This document shows positions 17,257-25,910 of a DNA stretch of 64,000 nucleotides, piece by piece. Positions within the stretch are counted from its first letter, which is position 1. Each line of letters opens with the position of its first letter. The translations under genes and the position numbers were made by a program. The DNA comes from Natronomonas salina (GTDB lineage: Archaea; Halobacteriota; Halobacteria; Halobacteriales; Haloarculaceae): positions 1,302,001 through 1,366,000 of the forward strand of contig NZ_CP058335.1 of NCBI RefSeq assembly GCF_013391105.1. The letters run 5' to 3'. Under the pieces are notes generated by a model that saw nothing but the letters and a program-made list of their open reading frames with translations, did no database searches and was not told the origin of the DNA.

Positions 17257-17370
17257 TGTAGTCGCCGTTAGAGTCGAATACATCGACACGGTCTGGGAGT
17301 CACGGCGACTACATCACTCCCTCTATCTTCGGCAATCGATCCCCCAAGTCAGAGCTGACGCCGACTACAA
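17257..17370. repeat. 12-base inverted repeat with a third near-copy
   Basis: TGTAGTCGCCGT (17257-17268) is the exact complement of ACGGCGACTACA (17302-17313). ACGCCGACTACA (17359-17370) differs by one base. Spacing is 33 and 45 bases. Confidence 0.6.
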
Positions 17371-17778
17371 TACACAGTGTGAACCCCAAACACAGATCAA
17401 GAAAATCCTCGATAAAGCGCTCGGTGACCTTCAGATACCGTGTTCAGGCTGGAAGTTGCAGCACTATCCGACGGCCACCGCTATTCGATCCTCCCGGCCC
17501 CGAGGCATCCCCAGAACTGTCCTCTGAGGCGGCAAAGTCACGAAACCCGATGTGCCAACCTCACGATGACATATCGGTTCTCGCTGATGGCGTGGTCGCT
17601 CATCCTCGTCTGAGGCGTCGTCTTAGTCGGCAAGAACCCCCCATCGTGGTCACGAGACACGAATAGCCGAATGGCAACCCCAACTGGCCAGCGAGAGAGA
17701 CCGACCGAGAAAGACCGTCTTCCTCGAGAGATCCAGTTTGAATCGGCGGTCGATTCTCTCTGTGAAAAGGCTGAGGGG

Positions 17779-17787
17779 CTTATATTC
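17779..17787 (+). promoter_or_regulatory. TATA-like box of the PAS kinase gene
   Basis: CTTATATTC is centred about 29 bases before the ATG at 17812, fitting a leaderless transcript. Confidence 0.5.
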
Positions 17788-17811
17788 CGGTGAGGCTGAT
17801 ACTCCCACGAG

Positions 17812-18870
17812 ATGGGTGGAACACAAGTGGTTCGAAAGGGGGAGCCAATCCGGGAGGACGAAGCGTTCCTGAACGCGCTGGTCGAGAACACATCGGAGGG
17901 GCTGTTGACGATCGATACGGACAGCGAGATCATCTTCGCGAATCCGGCCCTCGAGGAGATCCTCGGATACGAACCCGAAGAGTTGATCGGCAGCCCGAAG
18001 ATGAAGATCATTCCGGAGCGACTGCGTCCGGTCCATCAAGCCGGCCTGAAGCAGTACCTGGAGTCCGGGGAGAAGCACATCGACTGGACGGGCGTCGAGC
18101 TACCCGCGCTCCACAAGGACGGCGACGAGGTACCGGTTGCGGTGAGCCTGAAGGAACACGAGTACAACGGCGAACGGCTGTTCACGGGGATCATCACGGA
18201 CATCACCGAGCGGAAACGTCAGGAGGAGAAGCTCCGCAGACAGAAACACGAGCTCGAGGAGTTCGCGGACGTATTGGCCCACGATCTCCGGAACCCGCTG
18301 ACCGTCGCGGAGGGGTACATCGATCTGGCCCGCGAGAACAACGACTGGGACGATCTCGACAACGTCGAGGACGCACTCGGTCGGATGCGGCAGATCATCG
18401 ACGATACGCTCTCCCGGGCACGGAATGGGGAGGTAAACGGGTCATCTAAGGTGATGCCGTTCAGCGACGTGATGCGGATGGCGTGGGATTCGGTCCCGAC
18501 ACCCGACGCGACGCTGGTCCTGCCGGAGCCGGCCTGGAAGATTCGCGCCCACGAGAGCTGTCTGTGTCAGCTCGTCGAGAACCTCATCCGGAACGCCGTC
18601 GAGCACGCGGGCACCGACGTGACCGTCGAGATCGACGTCCTCGAGTCGGCAGATGGCTTCTACGTGCAAGACGACGGCCCGGGATACCCCGAGGACGTGA
18701 AGATCCAGATGGAGGCGCCCAGTGGACTCAGCCGGCAATACGGCGACGGCTATGGACTACAGATTGTCCGTCAGGTTGCCGACGAACACGGGTGGGAGAT
18801 GCACCTGCGTGACGCCCCGGATGGCGGCGCTCGCATCGAGTTCACCGGCGTGAAAGTCTACCGCCGGTAG
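17812..18870 (+). CDS. PAS-domain sensor histidine kinase
   Basis: A 352-residue soluble kinase. There is one PAS domain at about 17-135 (ENTSEGLLTIDTDSEIIFANPALEEILGYEPEELIG, ending in the ITDITERK motif). The HisKA H-box is VLAHDLRNPLT with His157, and the HATPase domain has QLVENLIRNAVEHAG (N box), DDGPGYPED (G1) and GDGYGLQIVRQVADEHGW (G2). No membrane segment is seen, so it would sense an intracellular signal. No response regulator is adjacent, so its partner is unknown; HalOD1 or stand-alone receivers elsewhere are possible. Confidence 0.85.
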   Translation: MGGTQVVRKGEPIREDEAFLNALVENTSEGLLTIDTDSEIIFANPALEEILGYEPEELIGSPKMKIIPERLRPVHQAGLKQYLESGEKHIDWTGVELPALHKDGDEVPVAVSLKEHEYNGERLFTGIITDITERKRQEEKLRRQKHELEEFADVLAHDLRNPLTVAEGYIDLARENNDWDDLDNVEDALGRMRQIIDDTLSRARNGEVNGSSKVMPFSDVMRMAWDSVPTPDATLVLPEPAWKIRAHESCLCQLVENLIRNAVEHAGTDVTVEIDVLESADGFYVQDDGPGYPEDVKIQMEAPSGLSRQYGDGYGLQIVRQVADEHGWEMHLRDAPDGGARIEFTGVKVYRR

Positions 18871-18920
18871 CACCACTATCGTTTCTCGGCGGCTCGGGTG
18901 AGAGTCGGGTTCTCCGTTTC

Positions 18921-18940
18921 GTCTCGTCTCGTCTCGTCTC
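18921..18940. repeat. Pentanucleotide tandem repeat (GTCTC)4
   Basis: Four perfect GTCTC units, preceded by TTTC, lie in the gap between convergent genes. It would be a simple slippage tract. Confidence 0.7.
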
Positions 18941-19042
18941 ACGTTCACCGTTCAGAGTAGCGCTGCAAGAGAAGATCCGGATGAAACAGCTCTTGTGATC
19001 CGGAGCCACTTGAATGCGAATCGGCGCAGCCTCGCACTCGAG

Positions 19043-21034
19043 CTACGGCGTCGTGGCGGTCGTCCAGAGTTGCGTCTGGTCGACGGCGCCCACCTGTTCT
19101 CGGTCGTCGATGGCTCGCACCTCGACGTGATAGCTCCCTCCGTCGGAGAGCTCGAAGCCACCGTAGACCGGGATGTACTCGGGACTCGCGGTGTAGGACC
19201 CGGTCGCATCCAGTTCGATCGTCCGGGTGACGATCGACGCTCCTTCGGCATCGGTGACCGAGAGTTCGACGGCGCGGAGCAGCCCGCTCGGCGCGGTCAC
19301 CTCCAGCGCGCCGATCTCGACGCGGTCCTCGGCGGGGTTCCAGCGCGGGTTCTCGAACCTGGTGATCCGCGGCGAGTCAGCGCCGAACCGATCGACGACC
19401 GACGTGACTAACGACCGACTCCCCTGTCCCAGCCGCAGTACCATCTCCGACCGAGCGACGACCACGACGAGTGCGACTGCAGTGAGAGCCAGCAGCACGT
19501 ACAGCCAGGCGGGTAGGGAGAGTGGAAGCTCCGTGATGCCCGAAGTGCTCGGCCCTGTAGCGCCGATGGTCGTCTCGGTCGTCGCCGTGGCCCCGTAGTC
19601 GTCTTCGACCGTCACACCGACGGTCTCGCCCGTCTCGAAGGCGCCAGTAACCGTCTCGCCGGTCGCCGTCGAGCCATCGGGGAGCGTCCACGTCACGGTC
19701 GCGTTGCCGTACTCGTTCGTGACGTTCGCCCGCAGCATCGTCAGATCGCCATCCGTCTCGTTCCGCGATTGGTCGATGGCTACGGACGGCGGGTCGTTGA
19801 CGAGGATCTCCTGGGTGGCGTCGTCGGAGCGCCCGAACGCATCCGTGACGGTCAGCGTGACGTTCCTGGTACCGGCCTCCACGAACGACGTCCGGATGTT
19901 GTCGTCCACGACCGTGTGACCGTCAGGGAGCGTCCACTCGTAGGTTACGTCGCTCTCCGCTAACACGGTGAAGACGCTGAAGCCCTGCGTGCGAGCCTCC
20001 AGTAGCACAGTGTCGTCGGTCTCCTCGATGACCCGCGTCGGCAGTAACTGCCAGCCCTCGGCCGTATGTCGACCGATCCGAGTGTCGACGGAATTCGTCG
20101 CCGGGAACGCGTCCCGATCGACGCGGATGCGGACCAGTGCGGGGCTCTCACGGAGTTCCCGCGGTGGCGTTATCTCGACAATCGTCGCAGGTCGGTGCTG
20201 TGTGGTAATGCTATCGGCCGTCGAGACGTAGGATTGGGTCCCTGTCAAACGGATGGGCTCGTGTTGCTGGGCGACGAACTCGGTTCCGTGGACCTCGAGG
20301 CCATCGTCCTCTACGGTCGCGTCGAGGCGTCCCGGATCTATCGTGGCGCGAGGGGTCGTGGCTGGGCCGTCCTCGGGCAGCGAGCCGAGTTCTCGAACGG
20401 TCGTATTTGCGTAGTCTCCCTCGCCTTCGAAGACGACCTCAACACCAGCGGTCCGGTTCTGTACCTCTGAGTCACCTGGAGCCGGCGCGGGCGTCGGAGT
20501 ACCGCCGTCATCAGTACTCTCTCCGTTACCGGCTTCCCAATCAGGGGTATCCTCTTCCTCACCAGACCCGCCGCTGGAGGAGTCTTCGTCGGCACTTCGT
20601 ACGCCGATGGATACCGTGCCCGAATCAGGCGCCTCGCCGTACGTATGGATCGAGAACCCGACCGAGAGGGTCTCACCCGGCTGGAGCTCGCGCCAGTCGC
20701 CTTGTTCCAGGTCGGCTTTGGGATCGTCGCTCTCGTAGGCGGTGACGCTCCCACCGACGTCTGCCTCAACCCACACCTCGATCGGCTCGTCTGCGGTCGA
20801 GGTGATCTCGAAGACGTTGTGCGCCCGAGTCACGGCATCCTTGTTCAGCCGATCGAAGTCGACTCTAAGCTCGCCGTCCTCGACAGTGGCGTACTTGCCA
20901 TTGGGGCCATCGTGTGGAGCGAGTTCGACGGCAGAGTCAATCTGGTCACTCCCGCTCGTCGTCATCGCCACCGTCGGCACTGCCAGCGTGGCAGCGACGA
21001 TGAGGATTATTACGGCGAAGAGTCGGGGGCGCAT
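19043..21034 (-). CDS. Exported PKD/PGF-pre-PGF membrane-anchored protein
   Basis: A 663-residue protein. It has a Sec signal (MRPRLFAVIILIVAATLAVPTVAM), an N-terminal domain like DUF1102/TasA-type proteins (ELRVDFDRLNKDAVTRAHNVFEITSTADEPIEVWVEAD), an acidic Ser/Gly/Pro linker (about 150-195), a PGF-pre-PGF-like domain (GWQLLPTRVIEETDDTV... FSVFTVLAE) and two PKD-like beta domains. A membrane helix (LPAWLYVLLALTAVALVVVV) precedes a C-terminal beta-rich domain. It is likely a cell-surface or envelope-anchored adhesin/assembly protein. Its N-terminal relation to the small DUF1102-like protein next door suggests the two act in the same structure. It faces the kinase gene tail to tail. Confidence 0.75.
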   Translation of the reverse strand: MRPRLFAVIILIVAATLAVPTVAMTTSGSDQIDSAVELAPHDGPNGKYATVEDGELRVDFDRLNKDAVTRAHNVFEITSTADEPIEVWVEADVGGSVTAYESDDPKADLEQGDWRELQPGETLSVGFSIHTYGEAPDSGTVSIGVRSADEDSSSGGSGEEEDTPDWEAGNGESTDDGGTPTPAPAPGDSEVQNRTAGVEVVFEGEGDYANTTVRELGSLPEDGPATTPRATIDPGRLDATVEDDGLEVHGTEFVAQQHEPIRLTGTQSYVSTADSITTQHRPATIVEITPPRELRESPALVRIRVDRDAFPATNSVDTRIGRHTAEGWQLLPTRVIEETDDTVLLEARTQGFSVFTVLAESDVTYEWTLPDGHTVVDDNIRTSFVEAGTRNVTLTVTDAFGRSDDATQEILVNDPPSVAIDQSRNETDGDLTMLRANVTNEYGNATVTWTLPDGSTATGETVTGAFETGETVGVTVEDDYGATATTETTIGATGPSTSGITELPLSLPAWLYVLLALTAVALVVVVARSEMVLRLGQGSRSLVTSVVDRFGADSPRITRFENPRWNPAEDRVEIGALEVTAPSGLLRAVELSVTDAEGASIVTRTIELDATGSYTASPEYIPVYGGFELSDGGSYHVEVRAIDDREQVGAVDQTQLWTTATTP

Positions 21035-21339
21035 CGTTGTCAGCTACAAAGGTATAGATTGGCTTTGTATTAGGTTGGCAGAAAGAGTGAACGGTACGCT
21101 TGAGATATCCATTCGAGAGCTGGTAGGCCAGCAAGCTCTGCTTGAAAGCCGACTTTATCGGCCGGCAGCCCGAGAATTCACGAATGATAGAAGAAGCCGG
21201 AATCTGCCAACCCCCTATAAAAACCAACATGACTACTATTCCTCTGATTCTAGTTTAGACGTCACTTTCCCAACCCTTGCGGCTGTCCTAATATCTGTCC
21301 AACCAGCCGTAGTGAAGTAGAAAATATTGCTCTCAGAAT
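21035..21339. other. AT-rich intergenic stretch
   Basis: About 305 bases. A TATA-like CTATAAAA on the plus strand (near 21214) precedes only a nine-codon frame. AT-rich boxes on the minus strand near 21046-21070 probably belong to the gene starting at 21034. No gene is seen. Confidence 0.4.
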
Positions 21340-21843
21340 TCAGTTAGCTCTGAAGGTGACTGTCTGGGTTTGATCGATCGTGGTCCCGCCGCTCGTATCG
21401 ATTTCAATCGATACAGATATTGTACCGCCATGGGCCAGTGTTTGTGAAGAGCCAACAAGGCTAGTGCCACTACTATCTTGGAAGTCAATCACTGTACCGT
21501 CGACATCGCCGTTGCTCAGCACCTGAATATCGTGTTCTGCGCCTGTCGAATCGTTGTTCGTTATCTCGAATACCCCGTCGAATGTCGAGAGAGCATTGTC
21601 GTTCAGATTGCTAAGTTGGATGAATAGCGTATTCGCTCCGTTCGGACTATCATTGTTTGACTCCGTTGAAGCATATTGACTCGTGGGACTCAGAGTCAGT
21701 TCGGCGGAACTGTCATCCGAGAACTGGACCTCCATTGTTCGGTCCGCTTCCACCTGACTGAACGCACCCGAACCCAGCACAGCTCCGCCACCGGCTGCAG
21801 TCGCTCCCAACCCAATCAAGACGTTTCGTCTGTTCATTGACAT
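21340..21843 (-). CDS. DUF1102-like secreted protein with RR signal
   Basis: About 167 residues from the ATG at 21843 (the upstream extension is Arg/Trp-rich and unlikely to be translated). The signal NRRNVLIGLGATAAGGGAVLGSGAFSQVEADR is typical of haloarchaeal DUF1102 and SipW-dependent proteins, in which the AFS-VEADR junction follows the cleavage site. The mature part is Ser/Thr/Asn-rich beta sandwich-like, with an ISVSIEIDTSG strand near the C-terminus. A ribosome-binding site (AGGTGAT) and a TATA box (minus GGTATAC, about 21870-21876) support the start. It is divergent from the DUF7344 regulator and is a candidate fibre or matrix subunit. Confidence 0.75.
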   Translation of the reverse strand: MSMNRRNVLIGLGATAAGGGAVLGSGAFSQVEADRTMEVQFSDDSSAELTLSPTSQYASTESNNDSPNGANTLFIQLSNLNDNALSTFDGVFEITNNDSTGAEHDIQVLSNGDVDGTVIDFQDSSGTSLVGSSQTLAHGGTISVSIEIDTSGGTTIDQTQTVTFRAN

Positions 21844-21911
21844 TGTTGAATCACCTGGTACGCAGTTTGCGTATACCCTCCATCTCCAGCCCATCTCCTT
21901 TGTCTTGACCC

Positions 21912-21949
21912 GCTTGAACCGCTGAAAGCCCGGCTTGAAGCCGCTGAAA
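21912..21949. repeat. Direct repeats in the divergent promoter region
   Basis: GCTTGAACCGCTGAAA (21912-21927) and GCTTGAAGCCGCTGAAA (21933-21949) differ by one inserted base. They lie about 40-75 bases upstream of the TATA box of the DUF1102-like gene and upstream of the divergent DUF7344 gene. They are plausible regulator sites. Confidence 0.5.
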
Positions 21950-22044
21950 CCGTTTATCCACCAAATGGCTTTGGAGTGACTCACCTTTCGATACGATGTA
22001 AACTCGTTCGTCGTTCGTCGTCAATTTGGAGGCAATTGGGGATT

Positions 22045-22617
22045 ATGGCGACTTCTGAAGAGACGACGACCGGAGGGGTGGCATTGCCGAACGAGCAGGA
22101 GGTCCCCCAACAGGGGGAGATCTTCGACCTCCTGAGCAACCATCGACGGCGCTACGCGATTCACTACTGTAAGCGAGAGGAGTGTCCCGTTCAACTGGGC
22201 GACCTCGCCGAACAGGTGGCCGCCTGGGAGTTAGAGAAGGATATCGCCGAAATCGACTCCGCGGAGCGCAAGCGTGTCTACACGTCCCTTCAACAGACCC
22301 ACCTTCCGACACTCGAGGATGCGGGGATGATCACCTTCGAACGTGGCGAGGTGGAGCTGACCGACCGTGTGGAGGAACTCGACGTTTACCTCGACGTCGT
22401 ACCCGGTGACTCCGTACCGTGGGGCGTCTACTACCTCGGACTGTCGGGATTCAGTACCCTCGTCCTCACAGGCCTGTGGGCAGGAATCGTCCCCACGGAA
22501 CCCGTGTCGACGCTCGCCTGGGCGACGATGCTGGTCAGTCTATTCGCCGTATCTGCAGCCGTCCACGTCTACCAGAATCGGAAGTACCGGCTCGGAGAGA
22601 TGGAGACACCCACCTGA
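22045..22617 (+). CDS. DUF7344 winged-helix regulator with two membrane helices
   Basis: A 190-residue protein. The N-terminal DUF7344 winged helix (about 20-115) has EIFDLLSNHRRRYAIHYCK, LGDLAEQVAAWE, ERKRVYTSLQQTHLPTLEDAGMITF and the wing strand VELTD. Two hydrophobic helices (about 128-148 and 152-172) follow with a short cytoplasmic tail. The start ATG at 22045 follows GGAGG (22030). Membrane-tethered DUF7344 proteins are common haloarchaeal transcription regulators without assigned ligands. Its place between divergent secreted-protein genes suggests it controls this cluster. Confidence 0.8.
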   Translation: MATSEETTTGGVALPNEQEVPQQGEIFDLLSNHRRRYAIHYCKREECPVQLGDLAEQVAAWELEKDIAEIDSAERKRVYTSLQQTHLPTLEDAGMITFERGEVELTDRVEELDVYLDVVPGDSVPWGVYYLGLSGFSTLVLTGLWAGIVPTEPVSTLAWATMLVSLFAVSAAVHVYQNRKYRLGEMETPT

Positions 22618-22705
22618 GAGACAGAAACGATGAGACGACCACCGGCCAGCGAGCAGCAATCGGCTGTCGTTGCGGCAGAACAAGATTTCCGGAGGCGGTG
22701 ATACC

Positions 22706-23536
22706 GTGACACCCCAGATGGACAATCGAGGCTCACTGGCAGGACTGACCCGCAGACGCGTCCTTTCAGGAGTCGGGACTCTGCTGGTCGGTGCCGGTGT
22801 ATCCTCTGCGGTCGACACGGTAGCGTTCAGCGCTACCAATGCCTCACGGTCGACGAACGTGAGCGTCGCCGACGATCCCGACGCAATCGTCGGGCTCATG
22901 GTCGCAGACTCCGTCAAGCGGAACAACCAGAACTTCCTCGTCGATATCGAGAACGGGACCGGCTCCCCGGTCGACTTCACCGTCTCGCTCAACGACTGCA
23001 GCCAGGGGACATTGGACGGCCCGAACGGGTCCGGTTGCACGGTCAGTTTCTCACTCTCGCCTGGAGTCTCGACGACCGTCGATATCGAGGCCAGCGTCAA
23101 GGATACGACGATCCCCTTCACCATCACCGGTAGCTCTACCGAATTCGGGTTCGAGGCGACGAGGGAGACCACCGCAGTGTCGGGGAACACCGCCGGCGCG
23201 ATACAGATGAAGAAGCTCGACGGTTTCAATGCGGACATCGGGAACGACGGCTGGACGATCAAGAACGTCGATATTCGCGACAACGACGGGGACGACGACC
23301 TCGATCGCATCGAGTTCGAAATCACGGACAGCTCCGGGACAGTCAGAGCGACCCGGGTCGACGGCTGTGGCTGCAACGGCGGAAGCAAATACGCCCCGAG
23401 CGGTAATCCTTCAGTGCAAATCGTCCCTGACGACTCGAGTTACTCCGTGACTGGCGGCGAAACGTACAAGCTCACGATCATCGCTTACGACGCGGACGGG
23501 AACTCGGCGTTCGCGACGAGGGAGGTCACCACGTAG
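22706..23536 (+). CDS. Secreted TasA/SipW-substrate-like protein
   Basis: A 276-residue protein from the GTG at 22706, chosen because GGAGGCGGTGAT (22691-22702) is a strong ribosome-binding site just upstream. The signal is TRRRVLSGVGTLLVGAGVSSAVDTVAFSATNASRS. The mature part begins STNVSVADDPDAIVGLMVADS, the pattern of haloarchaeal SipW-type secreted proteins, then continues with beta-rich sequence holding a CGC pair (GCGCNGGS) and an Asp-rich stretch (DNDGDDDLDR) that may bind calcium. It follows the DUF7344 gene on the same strand by 88 bases and converges on the signal peptidase gene, its likely processor. Confidence 0.7.
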   Translation: MTPQMDNRGSLAGLTRRRVLSGVGTLLVGAGVSSAVDTVAFSATNASRSTNVSVADDPDAIVGLMVADSVKRNNQNFLVDIENGTGSPVDFTVSLNDCSQGTLDGPNGSGCTVSFSLSPGVSTTVDIEASVKDTTIPFTITGSSTEFGFEATRETTAVSGNTAGAIQMKKLDGFNADIGNDGWTIKNVDIRDNDGDDDLDRIEFEITDSSGTVRATRVDGCGCNGGSKYAPSGNPSVQIVPDDSSYSVTGGETYKLTIIAYDADGNSAFATREVTT

Positions 23537-23554
23537 TCAGCTGCCCCGTCAAGG

Positions 23555-24676
23555 CTACCTGAACCGTCGCTCAAGCCGCACCTTCAGCGGAACGTCGGGA
23601 CCGGGCCGAATCCGTAGATAGCCCGTTCCGAACACCGCGACCGCCAATGTGACGACGAGTGCAGCGACGACGAGGTTCAGCGCGAGCAGCGCCAACCATG
23701 GGTGCACGGAGTGCAACGCCAGCAGGACACTCTGCGGGAGAATCAACAGATAGCGCGATTCACGCACGCGATGAGTGGACGTCCCCGCGGTCTCGGGCGC
23801 CTCGATCTGGACGGTCACCTTGGTGCTGTCGCTGTAGCCGAGGACGGTCCGGTCCGGCTCCACCGTCACGCCGTCATCGAGTGGGTCGGTCACCACCAGC
23901 GTCGGGACGACTCCAGTATAGTGCGTCTCGTAGGTCGCCGTCGCTGTCTCACCGGGGGCGACGACCTGCGGTTCGTCCGAGGGGTCCTCCGTGGCTAGCA
24001 CCTCGATATCGTAGGTGCCGGCGGGGACGACCATCGCGGCCGTCGCCCCCATCGCCACAATGGACGCCGCCAACAACACGATCAGCCAGACGGCGACGAC
24101 GTTCTCGCGGCTACGTGACCGAGAGGTATCACGTCGACCACGCTCGCCGGTGGCGCCGGCGAGCACGAACAGGGCCATCCCGAGGAAGACGAGGATCGTG
24201 CCAGCTCGCTCCTCGCCCAGTGCGCCGAACGGTGCGGCGGCGATATCGCGCACGGTCGTCGCGGCCGTCCCGAGATGCGGGATGGCGACTACCTCGCCGT
24301 TGGCCTGCAGTGCGTGGGCGACGATGGTGTCCTCGGCGACCGGTGGCTCACCTCCGTCCTGGTCGGTGAACGGGTTGGTATCGCCCTTGGTCACGTACCC
24401 GTCGTCGTCCACGTCGACTACGCGATGCGTCGTGAGGCCACCCCCCTGGACGGTCTCGGCCTCGAAGACAACGACGTCGCCTGGCTCCGGGCTCCCCGCC
24501 AGGACCGACGGCACCGCGACGAAGCCGTCACCGGGTTCGAGTGCGGACTCCATGCTCCCGGTCGTCACGTAGCCGAACAGCAGCGGCTGGCCAAGGAACT
24601 GCCCGATAACCAGCAGCGCGACCGCGAGGACGACCGCAACCGTGAGCACCCCGGAGAGCGTCGAGCGAGCAGCCAT
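23555..24676 (-). CDS. Archaeal signal peptidase I (SipW-like)
   Basis: A 373-residue protein. An N-terminal membrane helix is followed by the catalytic Ser41 (TTGSMESALEPGD), His84 in TTHRVVDVD in place of the bacterial Lys, and Asp99 in the YVTKGDTN box, the Ser-His-Asp arrangement of archaeal and ER-type enzymes. It then has extra helices (about 165-185 and 200-230), a beta domain and a C-terminal helix pair that are absent from the housekeeping enzyme. Dedicated peptidases of this form sit beside DUF5305 and TasA-like genes and process SipW-type signals. The start ATG 24676 is preferred to an upstream Met in a basic stretch. It lies 117 bases after the DUF5305 gene on the same strand. Confidence 0.85.
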   Translation of the reverse strand: MAARSTLSGVLTVAVVLAVALLVIGQFLGQPLLFGYVTTGSMESALEPGDGFVAVPSVLAGSPEPGDVVVFEAETVQGGGLTTHRVVDVDDDGYVTKGDTNPFTDQDGGEPPVAEDTIVAHALQANGEVVAIPHLGTAATTVRDIAAAPFGALGEERAGTILVFLGMALFVLAGATGERGRRDTSRSRSRENVVAVWLIVLLAASIVAMGATAAMVVPAGTYDIEVLATEDPSDEPQVVAPGETATATYETHYTGVVPTLVVTDPLDDGVTVEPDRTVLGYSDSTKVTVQIEAPETAGTSTHRVRESRYLLILPQSVLLALHSVHPWLALLALNLVVAALVVTLAVAVFGTGYLRIRPGPDVPLKVRLERRFR

Positions 24677-24793
24677 CGACTTAGCCCTCCGAGGAACCGT
24701 CAGCCAACACGGCTGGAGACGCTTCGACAATCGAATGGAGTGGGAACGGCTGGAGCCGCCTCACCGGCCCATCGGCCCAGTTCGCGCCCACCA

Positions 24794-25819
24794 TCAGATC
24801 TCGAGCCATTCTCCGAACTCGTCGGCGCCTTCGGTATAGTAGTAGACGTCGTCGCCGTCGACGACGCCGTACGTTTCGTAGGTCGTGTCATAGATGACGC
24901 GCTTGTTGGAGTCGATCGCGATGTCGACGAGGTCCTCGAGGGAGTCGATCGTGATGTACTGTTTCTCCGCCTTCGTCGGGATCTCCCCCCGCGAGATCCA
25001 TTCCTCGTATCGGCTACGGGTCAACTCCATCTCGATGCTCTCGAGGTCGAACTCGCGGCGCTGGAGCGCGGCGACGCCGATCGCCAGCAGGAGGAAGCCA
25101 CCACCGAACCCGCCGAACAACAGCGTTCGGCCGAGATTGGGTGACTCGGTCACCTCTCGTGTCACTTCGTCGGTATGCGACTGATTCGCCGTCAGGTCGC
25201 CATCCACCCAGTAGGCCCGGTCGGTGAGGGCGATCGGCGAGACGGCGGCCAGTTCGTCGTCGGCCGACTCCGTCGTATACTCGACCTGGAGGTGTAGTTC
25301 CGTCCGGAACGAGCCGATGCCGCCGATCGCCGAGCGAGTCTCGGCGACATTCCGTCGAACCGCCTGCATGTCGATGGTGGTGTTCATCGTCGCCTCGCCA
25401 TCGGTGACGGTGTCGCTACTGGTCGCGAGGACGCGCTGGCGCTCCCAGAACGGCGCGCCACCGCGTTCGGCGACGTGTCGGAGGACGAGCCGCTGGTCGA
25501 CGGCCACTTCGCGGTCGTCCGGAACCGACGCTGTCACGCCGACTGTCAGGTCGGGGGTTGCGTTGTAGAAGTACGCCGGCCGGTCCCGGAGTGTCGTCCC
25601 CTGCTCGTAGAGCGTGGAGTTCCCCGTTACGACCGCGCTGGTCGCCAGCCCGGTCCCGAACTGCTGTTCATCGACGGGTTCGGTGACCTCGTAGGTGGCT
25701 GGGGAGGCGTAGACCGACCAGGCGCCACCAACCGCGAGGACGCCGATCACGGCGAACCCGACGGCGATGAGGACGCCGTACTGTGCGACGACCCATTTGG
25801 CACGGACGCCGAGCGTCAC
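24794..25819 (-). CDS. DUF5305 membrane protein
   Basis: A 341-residue protein with an N-terminal membrane helix (about 12-38), a beta-rich external domain (about 40-225), a second helix (GRTLLFGGFGGGFLLLAIGVAAL, about 229-251) and a cytoplasmic tail. The tail contains ISRGEIP and a strand-rich motif (ITIDSLEDLVDIAIDSNKRVIYD). This matches DUF5305, regularly found beside archaeal SipW-type signal peptidases. It probably shares a transcript with the peptidase downstream, and an assembly or quality-control role is inferred from that association. Confidence 0.8.
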   Translation of the reverse strand: MTLGVRAKWVVAQYGVLIAVGFAVIGVLAVGGAWSVYASPATYEVTEPVDEQQFGTGLATSAVVTGNSTLYEQGTTLRDRPAYFYNATPDLTVGVTASVPDDREVAVDQRLVLRHVAERGGAPFWERQRVLATSSDTVTDGEATMNTTIDMQAVRRNVAETRSAIGGIGSFRTELHLQVEYTTESADDELAAVSPIALTDRAYWVDGDLTANQSHTDEVTREVTESPNLGRTLLFGGFGGGFLLLAIGVAALQRREFDLESIEMELTRSRYEEWISRGEIPTKAEKQYITIDSLEDLVDIAIDSNKRVIYDTTYETYGVVDGDDVYYYTEGADEFGEWLEI

Positions 25820-25910
25820 GGCTGATCCGTTCGGTCGAGCGGCGGGATCGACATCTGTACCGGCCGTGCCTCGATGAGCGTGGTAACGTTAGTGAGCATG
25901 GATTGGCTGT

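Larger units (their letters stand above)
17032..17811. other. 780-base stretch without a recognised gene, with inverted repeats
   Basis: AT-richer than the flanks. The open frames are not haloarchaeal in codon use. It holds an inverted repeat pair (17257-17268 and 17302-17313) and a third near-copy (17359-17370), listed separately, and the promoter of the kinase that follows. Confidence 0.5.
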
